Below the pieces are notes generated by a model, which was not told the DNA's origin, searched no databases, and saw nothing but the letters and a program-made list of their open reading frames with translations. From Calditrichota bacterium (GTDB lineage: Bacteria > Electryoneota > RPQS01): a DNA stretch of 5,415 nucleotides. A program made the translations under genes and the position numbers. The DNA lies in NCBI GenBank assembly GCA_020057985.1, contig JAGVEU010000220.1:1-5415 (forward strand), written 5' to 3'. Positions 1-5,415 of the stretch are shown in pieces; within the stretch, counting starts at the first letter, position 1, and the number at the start of each line of letters is the position of its first letter.

Positions 1-223
1 CTCCCGACTCCGCGAGTTTGCCCTGAAAAGACGGGATTGTGCCGATCATCTCCTTGACCTTGGCCTGATCGACACGCCATTGATCGTCGGACTCGTACAT
101 GTGATCGAGTCGCCATTTGAAGCGATCGTCAATTTCCGACCGCTGTTTGACTTTTTTGGCGCCAGTTTCCGGTTCCGCAACTCCCACGCCCTTCTGCACT
201 TTGAAAACTCTCCGACTTCTCAT
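1..223 (-). CDS. pepF: Oligoendopeptidase F-like M3 metallopeptidase, N-terminal fragment (runs off left edge)
   Basis: This is the N-terminal 74 codons of a cytoplasmic M3B-family zinc peptidase that would cleave short peptides; the catalytic HExxH region lies outside the window. Reading the minus strand from the ATG at 223-221 gives a start MRSRRVFKVQKG, a basic linker, then RSEIDDRFKWRLDHMYESDD followed by QW and a helix ending in FQGKLAESG. The 'R-S-E-I..-(Y/F)-K-W-x-L-x-x-(I/M)-Y-x-S-D-x-x-W' pattern and the later 'F-x-G-K-L' are hallmarks of the start of PepF proteins. The frame is closed upstream by an in-frame TAG at 286-284, and the ATG is the only good start between that stop and the conserved block. 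A weak GAGAG (234-230) lies 6 bases before it. The first ~25 residues are basic and not conserved, with no signal peptide. The gene is divergent from iorA. The family call is fairly secure; whether it is PepF or another M3B subgroup is not decidable from 74 residues. Confidence 0.78.
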   Translation of the reverse strand, partial: MRSRRVFKVQKGVGVAEPETGAKKVKQRSEIDDRFKWRLDHMYESDDQWRVDQAKVKEMIGTIPSFQGKLAESG

Positions 224-627
224 CTCAATCTCTCGCCTGATAACATTGTGATATTTCCGTGCGTATCTGTTTTCCGGACTCGACTATTGGCCCTCAGCCG
301 CCCATGCAGCGCTGGGCGTCAAGGTCGTCACCACAGTACACCTCTAAAAAATATAACACTTCCCAAGAGCATTTGCCACCAGAATCGCCTGCCAAAAGGC
401 TTGATCGATGAATACGTCGGTTTGCTTCCGGCAACAAGGGCACTTAAGCGACCGGTTCGCTCCAATATGACGTCCGCAAAAAGCGGTTGCCGCAGTCCCG
501 CTAATGCGCTATTTTTGTGAATCGATTCACAGAAACTCGCGGCTTCTAAAACGGGCGGTGGGTGAGGTGGTCTGTTTGTTTTATGTGTTTGAATGCAATT
601 TCCTTACTTCCATAGTGTGAGACAATT
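224..627. promoter_or_regulatory. Divergent intergenic region between pepF-like gene and iorA
   Basis: This 404-base stretch separates the two divergent genes and should carry both promoters. I find no convincing protein: an open frame on the plus strand at 80-520 is antisense to the peptidase start and does not read like a protein. The clearest signal is the 16-bp palindrome at 516-531. Smaller inverted repeats are AGCGA-CCGGT-TCGCT at 447-461 and GCGG-TTG-CCGC at 483-493. An AT-rich patch at 345-357 could hold a -10 element on either strand, but no well-spaced -35 accompanies it. A TTGAAT (589-594) / CATAGT (611-616) pair with a 16-base spacer precedes iorA, but it would leave a leader of only a few bases. 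No promoter is assigned with confidence. Confidence 0.6.
516..531. promoter_or_regulatory. Perfect palindrome, CRP/FNR-type operator candidate
   Basis: TGTGAATCGATTCACA is identical to its reverse complement. With one mismatched pair the symmetry extends to 512-535 (T-run on the left, AAA on the right). The half-site arrangement TGTGA-N6-TCACA is the classic recognition pattern of CRP-family dimers. The centre lies about 104 bases upstream of the iorA ATG, compatible with an upstream activator or with control of the divergent pair. Which regulator binds is inference; FNR-like or other CRP-superfamily members would also fit. Confidence 0.6.
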
Positions 628-2406
628 ATGAAAGAACTTCTTTCTGGAAACGAGGCGGTAGCTCGCGGAGCAGTCGAAGCCGGAGTCAAATTGGCGGTAG
701 CCTATCCCGGTACACCTTCGACCGAAATTTTAGAGACGATTGCCGAGCGCCATCGTTCCGTTTATGCGCAGTGGTCGCCCAACGAAAAAGTCGCCTTCGA
801 GGTTGGCATCGGAGCTTCCTTGGGCGGCGGCCGGGCACTGGTCACGATGAAGCATGTTGGCCTGAATGTTGCAGCCGATCCGCTGATGACCTTTGCCTAT
901 ACCGGTGTCAATGCCGGTTTCGTTGTGGTCAGCGCCGATGATCCGGAGATGCACTCCTCGCAGAATGAGCAGGACAACCGCATTTTCGCCCGCTTTGCCG
1001 GCATTCCCTTTTTCGAACCGGCTGATAGCCAGGAATCAAAGGACATGTTGCTCGCGGGATACGAAGTCTCGGAGCGTTTTGACACGCCGGTTATGTTGCG
1101 GATGACGACCCGTATCTCGCACACGAAGGCCATTGTGGAACTCGGAGAGCCGGTGAACGTGCCGGAACGGAAGTTCGTCAAGGACCCGTCCAAGTATGTG
1201 ATGATTCCCTCCAATGCCAGAGTACGTCATCGGGTGCTTTCCCAAAGGCTGGTGGACCTCCAGAAATTCTCGGAAGCGACCGAATGGAATTGCGTAGAGA
1301 GCAACGGGTCACCCGTTGGCATCATTGCCGGCGGCGTGGCCTATCAACATGCCAAGGAGATCGCGCCGGATTTCGACTATTTCAAGATCGGTTTCGGATT
1401 TCCGCTACCGCTTGAGAGGATCAGGAAATTCGTCGCGGCGCATAACATCGTGTTGGTCGTCGAGGAGCTTGAACCGTTCTATGAAGAACAACTCAAAATT
1501 GCTGGCATCCGCGTGGAAGGCAAGAAGTACTTCGGCAACCTTGGCGAACTGACTCCGACACGTGTAGCACAAGGTTTTTATGATGCCGGTTTGATCAAGA
1601 GCGTTGTTCGTCCCGAAATCGAAGCCGAATCATTATTCCCGCGTCCACCGGTTCTCTGTCCCGGCTGTCCGCATCGCGGCGCATTTATGGCATTGCGCAA
1701 GCTCGGCGTTGCGGTCACCGGCGATATCGGCTGCTACACGCTGGGAATGCTGAAACCACTCAACGCCTTGGACACTTGTATCTGTATGGGCGCATCGATC
1801 GGCAACGCCATCGGTATCGAGAAAGTCAATGGCTCGGCTAAAGGCACCGTTGCTGTGATCGGCGATTCCACTTTCTTCCATTCAGGCATCACGGGATTGC
1901 TGGATGCGGTTTACAATCAAAGCAATGTCACCGTGATGATTCTCGACAACGGCGCTACGGCAATGACCGGTGGACAGGAGCATCCCGGAACCGGTCACAC
2001 GCTGATGGGTGCGCCGGCAACGCGCACCGACATTGAGACGCTGGTCAAAGCGCTTGGTGTGAAAAATTGCCGCAGTGTTGATCCTTACGATTACGAGGCA
2101 ACTCTCAAAGCAATCGAGGAAGAGATTGCGAATCCAGGTCCGTCGGTGATTGTCACGCACCGGCCTTGTGTGCTGATGCCCAAACGCATTATGGATGAAC
2201 CCTATGTTGTCGATCTGGAACTCTGCAACGCTTGTTCCGCCTGTTTCCGCATTTCCTGTCCCGCTATTGCGGCTTCCCCCGAGACTAACGAGCGCGGACA
2301 TCCCAAAGCGGTAATCGACGAGACCACGTGCACCGGTTGCATGTTGTGCGCGCAGATTTGTCCAACGGAAGCGATTGTCCTGAAGAGCAAGTTCGTGGCG
2401 GTTTAG
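628..2406 (+). CDS. iorA: Indolepyruvate:ferredoxin oxidoreductase, alpha subunit
   Basis: This is the catalytic subunit of the cytoplasmic, oxygen-sensitive enzyme that decarboxylates aryl-pyruvates (indolepyruvate, phenylpyruvate, hydroxyphenylpyruvate) to aryl-acetyl-CoA while reducing ferredoxin. At 592 residues it is full length for the family. The pyrimidine-binding domain starts at once with GNEAVARGA and AYPGTPSTEIL (residues 25-35); conserved acidic residues follow in NEKVAFEVG (E53, E58). A middle transketolase-C-like domain spans roughly 220-320. The TPP pyrophosphate domain begins with CPGCPHRG (344-351) and carries GDS (412-414), N441 and TGGQ (447-450), the Mg-TPP signature. The C-terminal ferredoxin domain has two 4Fe-4S motifs: C533-x2-C536-x2-C539-x4-C544-P, the slightly unusual spacing typical of IorA, and C568-x2-C571-x2-C574-x3-C578-P. 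The ATG start gives the usual MKELLSGNEA N-terminus; its ribosome binding site is weak (GTGAGA, 617-622). Together with IorB directly downstream the assignment is secure; the exact 2-oxoacid preference is not visible. Confidence 0.96.
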   Translation: MKELLSGNEAVARGAVEAGVKLAVAYPGTPSTEILETIAERHRSVYAQWSPNEKVAFEVGIGASLGGGRALVTMKHVGLNVAADPLMTFAYTGVNAGFVVVSADDPEMHSSQNEQDNRIFARFAGIPFFEPADSQESKDMLLAGYEVSERFDTPVMLRMTTRISHTKAIVELGEPVNVPERKFVKDPSKYVMIPSNARVRHRVLSQRLVDLQKFSEATEWNCVESNGSPVGIIAGGVAYQHAKEIAPDFDYFKIGFGFPLPLERIRKFVAAHNIVLVVEELEPFYEEQLKIAGIRVEGKKYFGNLGELTPTRVAQGFYDAGLIKSVVRPEIEAESLFPRPPVLCPGCPHRGAFMALRKLGVAVTGDIGCYTLGMLKPLNALDTCICMGASIGNAIGIEKVNGSAKGTVAVIGDSTFFHSGITGLLDAVYNQSNVTVMILDNGATAMTGGQEHPGTGHTLMGAPATRTDIETLVKALGVKNCRSVDPYDYEATLKAIEEEIANPGPSVIVTHRPCVLMPKRIMDEPYVVDLELCNACSACFRISCPAIAASPETNERGHPKAVIDETTCTGCMLCAQICPTEAIVLKSKFVAV

Positions 2407-2410
2407 GAGG
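2405..2410 (+). promoter_or_regulatory. Strong Shine-Dalgarno for iorB, overlapping the iorA stop
   Basis: AGGAGG overlaps the last two bases of the iorA TAG stop and sits 6 bases before the iorB ATG. This arrangement supports translational coupling, which would help keep the two subunits in balance. It contrasts with the weak site in front of iorA. Confidence 0.8.
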
Positions 2411-2416
2411 TTTACC

Positions 2417-3019
2417 ATGACGAATGACATACATAACATCCTGATCGTCGGGGTCGGCGGTCAAGGGGTGTTGCTGGCGTCGGAAATTATCTCCGATGTC
2501 GCAATGCGTTCGGGAATGGATGTCAAAAAATCCGAGGTTCACGGCATGTCGCAGCGCGGTGGAGTGGTAACTTCGCACGTCCGCATCGGCAAGAAAATCT
2601 ACTCGCCTCTGATTCAGGAGGGCGAGACTGATTTCCTGATGGCGTTTGAACAGGCCGAAGGTCTTCGCGCGATCAATTGGATGCGCAAGGACGGCATTGC
2701 CATTATCTCGCGCAGTTCTCTGGTACCTGCGATTGTGACATCTTCGAAAGAGTTCACCTATCCTGATGACGCCGTTGCCGAAATAAAGAAGAAGCTCGCC
2801 AAAGTGATAGCGGTCGATGCCGACAAAATCGCGGCTGAGTTGGGTAACCCACGATTGGTGAACACAATCTTGATCGGCGTGCTGTCGAACTATCTGCCCT
2901 TTGATCCGAATCTCTGGGTGGAAACGATCAAGTCGTTGGTAAAACCGAAACTGGTAGATATCAATTTGACGGCTCTTGAGCGGGGACGGCAAATCAAGCT
3001 GGAGGCGGTCAAGGCGTAG
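2417..3019 (+). CDS. iorB: Indolepyruvate:ferredoxin oxidoreductase, beta subunit
   Basis: This is the small partner of IorA, homologous to the gamma domain of pyruvate:ferredoxin oxidoreductases; it completes the oxidoreductase and contributes to CoA handling. At 200 residues it is the normal length. The N-terminus NILIVGVGGQGVLLASE (7-23) is the family's glycine-rich loop, and SEVHGMSQRGGVVTSHVRIG (39-58) is its most conserved block. These are followed by the acidic 'EGETDFLMAFE' strand region that is also typical. The C-terminal ~60 residues are less conserved and end in a basic helix. It follows iorA by 10 bases and precedes buk by 31 bases, so co-transcription is very likely. No anomalies in frame or length were seen. 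Confidence 0.95.
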   Translation: MTNDIHNILIVGVGGQGVLLASEIISDVAMRSGMDVKKSEVHGMSQRGGVVTSHVRIGKKIYSPLIQEGETDFLMAFEQAEGLRAINWMRKDGIAIISRSSLVPAIVTSSKEFTYPDDAVAEIKKKLAKVIAVDADKIAAELGNPRLVNTILIGVLSNYLPFDPNLWVETIKSLVKPKLVDINLTALERGRQIKLEAVKA

Positions 3020-3050
3020 GACGGAATTCTGAACATAGACAGGTAAAATC

Positions 3051-4118
3051 ATGCCAGATTATTTAGTCATCATTAATCCCGGCTCAACTTCAACCAAGAT
3101 GGCGCTCTTTGACGGCGACAAAAAGATTGCCGAAGACACCATCCGCCACGACGCCGCCGAATTGGCCAAATTCGACAATGTCGCCGACCAGTTCGAATTC
3201 CGCATGTTGGGAATCGACAGTTGGATCAACTCGCTGTCGATTGACACCAAGCAGGTCAAAGCGGTCATCGGCAGAGGTGCGCCGCTGCGGCCTCTGGAAG
3301 GGGGTTCGTACAAGATCACCGATGCCATGCTGTCCGACCTGCGCACGATGAAATACTCCAATCACGCTTCCAATCTTGGCGCCATCATCGCCGATCATCT
3401 TGGCAAGCGCTACAATGCGCCCTGTCTGATCTCCGATCCGATCACGACCGACAACTTCACCGATCTTGCCCGCATCTCCGGCGTTCCGGAAATCCCGCGC
3501 AAGTGCCGCGTGCATGCCCTAAACATCAAGGAAGTCTGCCGCCGCGAAGCCGAGAAGCTGGGCAAGAAGCTTGAGGAAGTCAACTTCGTCGCCGTGCACA
3601 TGGGGGGTGGTGTTTCCGTCGCGGCATTGCAAGGGGGCAAAGTCGTCGATGTCAACGACGCGCTCTTGGGTATGGGACCGTTTTCGCCCGACCGCGCCGG
3701 TGCGCTGCCGATTGGCGGACTCGTCAAACTCTGCTACTCCGGCAAATTCACGGAAAAGGAGATGATCGACAAGCTCTCGCGCAAATCCGGATTGCTCGCT
3801 TATATAGGTGAAGCCGACTTACGCGCGGTCGAAAGGATGATTCTCGGCGGCGACATGAAAGCGCAATTGCATTTCAACGCCATGGCCTATCAGATCGCCA
3901 AGGAAATCGGTATGGCGGCAGTCGTCCTGCGCGGACAATATGAAGCCATCGTCCTGACCGGTGGCATGGCGAAATCCGAGCTGCTGGTAGGTGAGATTCA
4001 TCATTACATTGCTTTCCTCGGCAAGGTGATCACCGTCGGCGGTGAATTCGAGATGGAAGCACTGGCGGCTGCCGGGATGCGGTATCTGCGGGACGAAGAG
4101 GAATTGAAGGGGTATTGA
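3051..4118 (+). CDS. buk: Butyrate kinase family acyl kinase
   Basis: This acetokinase-family (ASKHA fold) enzyme interconverts acyl phosphate + ADP and carboxylate + ATP; butyrate, isobutyrate or other branched/aryl acids are possible substrates. At 355 residues it matches butyrate kinases rather than the ~400-residue acetate kinases. Visible motifs are the N-terminal phosphate-binding signature INPGSTSTK (8-16), the second family signature HMGGGVSVAA (183-192), DVNDALLGMGPFSPDRAG (200-217), which is characteristic of Buk, and the adenosine-site motif LTGGMAKS (302-309) followed by FLGKVITVGGEFEMEALAAG-like C-terminal sequence. The ATG has a modest AGG (3041-3043) 7 bases upstream. Lying 31 bases after iorB, it probably shares its transcript. 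The linkage suggests a role in ATP recovery from acyl-CoA made by IorAB or a related oxidoreductase, but no phosphotransbutyrylase gene is in the window. The true substrate is inference. Confidence 0.93.
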   Translation: MPDYLVIINPGSTSTKMALFDGDKKIAEDTIRHDAAELAKFDNVADQFEFRMLGIDSWINSLSIDTKQVKAVIGRGAPLRPLEGGSYKITDAMLSDLRTMKYSNHASNLGAIIADHLGKRYNAPCLISDPITTDNFTDLARISGVPEIPRKCRVHALNIKEVCRREAEKLGKKLEEVNFVAVHMGGGVSVAALQGGKVVDVNDALLGMGPFSPDRAGALPIGGLVKLCYSGKFTEKEMIDKLSRKSGLLAYIGEADLRAVERMILGGDMKAQLHFNAMAYQIAKEIGMAAVVLRGQYEAIVLTGGMAKSELLVGEIHHYIAFLGKVITVGGEFEMEALAAAGMRYLRDEEELKGY

Positions 4119-4128
4119 GGGAGGAAAT

Positions 4129-5061
4129 GTGGCGTCGTTTGTTTTGACTCCAAGCGTCATCTACGAAGTCTTAAATGCTAAGCAATTTCAGATCCCGGAA
4201 TCGCAGAATCGCGGCGTATCTCTGACCCTGAGAGACGTTGAGAGTGAGATTACTAAGATCGCCCGTGTAGGATTCACGGATGTGGCAATCGCTGTGCTGG
4301 CCAAAGTTGAACCACCCTATCAAATCGAGGATTTGGCTGTCCGTGCTTTTGCTATGAGCATGCACGGTAGCGATATATCGGAGTTCGGTATCGGCAGTAC
4401 AAATCTGGAGGACTTCTATGACAAGTCAAGCAACGCAAAAGACAGACACGTCGAAGTAGCGAGACTAATCCACAGATACTTCGAGGTTGGTCAGAGTCCC
4501 CGTATACTGAACGCCCACTCCATCTATCGCTCGACTTTGTACAAGAAAGCGGACATAGCTAACTCCATTCAGTACTTGAACGACCTGCGTGACTTATTTG
4601 TTACGGTCGGCAACAACGAAACAGTGTCATTGAAGCCGGGTGGGAAACTTCAATTACTTCGAGAGTTTATTGAACAGGAGAGCTGCAAGGTGAGTCTCTC
4701 AACCGCAAGTATGGCAGCGGTAACAAATCGCTATTTTCAGACAGTACCTTTGGGTCGAGAACATGACAACAAGCCCTTCATCTTCGTAGTCATGCCTTTC
4801 AAGAACGAGGAACTTGACCAAACCATATGGACTGCAGTGATGAAACCAGCACTGGAAAAGAGATTTCCTGAACTTGCGGCGATCCGGTCAGACTCGGTCA
4901 CTGAACCTGGCAAGATTGATAGCCAGATCTTTACGGCAATAGTCAATGCCAAGATCGTTGTAGCCGAAGTCACGAAGCCTAATGCCAATGTTTACTACGA
5001 ATTGGGCTTGCTCACGCCTTCGACAAGCGTGTCTACATGTTTTGCGAGAGAAGCGCAATAA
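4129..5061 (+). CDS. Uncharacterised protein with C-terminal nucleoside 2-deoxyribosyltransferase/TIR-like domain, frameshifted
   Basis: No specific function is recognised. Residues 1 to ~200 are mostly helical-looking and resemble nothing I know. From about 215 a Rossmann-like domain begins with PFIFVVMPFKNEELDQ (216-231), continues through a DSVTEPGKIDSQIFTAI segment and reaches AKIVVAEVTKPNANVYYELG (274-293). This is the pattern of nucleoside 2-deoxyribosyltransferase-like/TIR-like domains ('VMPF ... A-x-x-V-I-A-D-x-T-x-x-N-P-N-V-x-Y-E-L-G'). E291 is at the catalytic-type position. The usual D and P of that strand are E280 and A286 here. After L294 the frame departs from the family and stops within 16 residues; the expected continuation is in another frame to 5162, so the intact protein would be about 344 residues. 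The start is GTG with GGGAGG (4119-4124) 4 bases upstream; an overlapping ATG at 4127 stops after seven codons. It lies 10 bases after buk but is lower in GC (about 42-45% sampled, against ~60% in buk), suggesting acquisition. Such domains act in nucleotide salvage or as NAD/nucleotide hydrolases in defence; neither is proven. Confidence 0.75.
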   Translation: MASFVLTPSVIYEVLNAKQFQIPESQNRGVSLTLRDVESEITKIARVGFTDVAIAVLAKVEPPYQIEDLAVRAFAMSMHGSDISEFGIGSTNLEDFYDKSSNAKDRHVEVARLIHRYFEVGQSPRILNAHSIYRSTLYKKADIANSIQYLNDLRDLFVTVGNNETVSLKPGGKLQLLREFIEQESCKVSLSTASMAAVTNRYFQTVPLGREHDNKPFIFVVMPFKNEELDQTIWTAVMKPALEKRFPELAAIRSDSVTEPGKIDSQIFTAIVNAKIVVAEVTKPNANVYYELGLLTPSTSVSTCFAREAQ

Positions 5062-5162
5062 AGCAGCAAGCGTTAGCCTTTGACATTCGCACCGGGCGCG
5101 CCGAACCTTACGATGACGCAGTGCACTTGACTCGACTTATTCAAGAGAAGGTAGAACTATAG
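5010..5162 (+). pseudogene. Out-of-frame C-terminal remainder of the deoxyribosyltransferase-like domain
   Basis: In the frame starting at 5010 the sequence reads AHAFDKRVYMF, continues through an ALAFDIRTGRAEPYDD segment and ends LIQEKVEL before a TAG at 5160-5162. This is what follows YELG in this family ('A-H-A-x-x-K-x-V', then 'F-D-I-R ... Y-D-D ... L ... L'). The upstream frame needs one extra base at 5010/5011 (GGCTTGCTCAC in place of an expected GGCTTGGCTCAC) to join smoothly. A single-base deletion in a G pair, either genuine or an assembly/sequencing error, is the simplest explanation. No X-XXY-YYZ slippery heptamer is present, so programmed frameshifting is unlikely. Confidence 0.72.
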
Positions 5163-5168
5163 GGAGAT

Positions 5169-5336
5169 TTGGCTGGGAGCCTCGTCACTTGTGCTGGTCT
5201 GCCTATTGCCTGCGCCATCATTAACGCCTACCCTCAGGTACTGCTCAAATCTCTGGCATCTCGCTCGCAAATTGCCTATCTTCGGAAGCAGTGGGAGGAA
5301 CAAATGACCGAACTTAAAGGGTCTGTTGCAAAATGA
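5169..5336 (+). CDS. Possible short or truncated membrane-type ORF
   Basis: The frame stays open from the TAG at 5160 to a TGA at 5334-5336. It reads as a hydrophobic segment LAGSLVTCAGLPIACAIINA (from about 5169) followed by a charged helix containing YLRKQWEEQMTELK. The first candidate start is TTG at 5169, with AGGGAG only 2 bases upstream. A better ribosome binding site (GGGAGG, 5293-5298) precedes an ATG at 5304 in the same frame, which would encode only 10 codons before the TGA. The last six codons fall inside the possible insertion-sequence end, so the real gene may be cut at about 5318. A 57-codon open stretch is not rare by chance, and another frame here is also hydrophobic, so this is a weak call with no recognised family. 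Confidence 0.22.
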   Translation: MAGSLVTCAGLPIACAIINAYPQVLLKSLASRSQIAYLRKQWEEQMTELKGSVAK

Positions 5337-5415
5337 CGAAATTGCCACTTTGACGCGGATTCGATGTTCCGAGACAAATTGCAAGTCGTTGAGAGACAGC
5401 GACTGGGGATGCTTC
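5319..5415. mobile_element. Possible terminal inverted repeat and end of an insertion sequence (runs off right edge)
   Basis: GGGTCTGTTGCAAAA (5319-5333) resembles the short terminal repeats of several IS families whose ends read G-G-x-x-C-T-G-T-T-G-C-A-A-A. From here to the window end I find no start codon with a ribosome binding site and no recognisable protein, as expected for the non-coding margin of an element. Neither the other end, nor the transposase, nor a target duplication can be seen, so the family cannot be assigned and chance similarity is possible. Confidence 0.3.

Noticed and set aside
247..251. Second TGTGA half-site upstream of the peptidase gene
   Set aside because: No TCACA partner at the proper 6-base distance; a lone 5-mer is expected by chance.
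478..516. AAAAAGCG ... CGCTATTTTT imperfect stem ending in a T-run, terminator-like
   Set aside because: The stem has a 2-base bulge and a loop of about 20 bases, and no plus-strand gene ends upstream for it to terminate.
80..520. 146-codon open frame on the plus strand in the left part
   Set aside because: It overlaps the recognisable minus-strand PepF start, has no ribosome binding site worth noting, and its translation (compositionally odd, no motifs) does not resemble a protein family.
589..616. TTGAAT / CATAGT as a sigma-70 promoter for iorA
   Set aside because: Only 4 of 6 matches in each box, and the implied start site is about 5 bases before the ATG, leaving no room for the ribosome binding site.
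1882..2439. 185-codon open frame on the minus strand over the 3' part of iorA
   Set aside because: It lies opposite the TPP-binding and ferredoxin domains of iorA and shows no independent motif.
2285..3052. 255-codon open frame on the minus strand across iorB
   Set aside because: It is antisense to iorB and the end of iorA, both clearly conserved; the translation is rich in R, H and Q as expected of a mirror frame.
5002..5013. Programmed -1 ribosomal frameshift to produce the full effector-like protein
   Set aside because: No slippery heptamer is in frame; re-pairing from TTG to CTT would be poor, and no clear downstream stem was seen.

Overview
The window is bacterial chromosomal DNA from an organism I cannot name with confidence. 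The central genes point to anaerobic amino-acid or peptide fermentation: a two-subunit indolepyruvate:ferredoxin oxidoreductase, a butyrate-kinase family acyl kinase, and the start of an M3-family oligopeptidase on the opposite strand. Most starts have purine-rich ribosome binding sites, and sampled stretches of the metabolic genes are about 57-60% GC. This fits an uncultured anaerobic lineage, but nothing here fixes the phylum.

Layout. Bases 1-223 (minus strand) hold the first 74 codons of an oligoendopeptidase F-like metallopeptidase running off the left edge. Bases 224-627 are a divergent intergenic region containing a perfect 16-bp palindrome (516-531) with the TGTGA-N6-TCACA layout of a CRP/FNR-type operator. 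From 628 a tight plus-strand run follows: iorA (628-2406), iorB (2417-3019) and buk (3051-4118). Starting 10 bases after buk there is a GTG-initiated gene (4129-5061) with an unrecognised N-terminal part and a C-terminal nucleoside 2-deoxyribosyltransferase-like / TIR-like domain. That domain is cut by a one-base frameshift at about 5010, and its remaining 50 codons continue in another frame to 5162. The last 250 bases hold a possible short truncated coding stretch, then at about 5319 a sequence resembling an insertion-sequence terminal repeat.

How the genes fit together. Oligopeptidase releases amino acids. After transamination, IorAB oxidatively decarboxylates aryl-pyruvates to aryl-acetyl-CoA and reduces ferredoxin. 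An acyl kinase of the Buk family can make ATP from an acyl phosphate, which would conserve the thioester energy if a phosphotransacylase is encoded elsewhere. The downstream gene is lower in GC (about 42-45% in sampled lines), looks unrelated to this metabolism and resembles effector-type domains of defence proteins. Together with the frameshift and the possible IS end, it suggests that the right side of the window is an accessory, decaying junction attached to a conserved metabolic operon.
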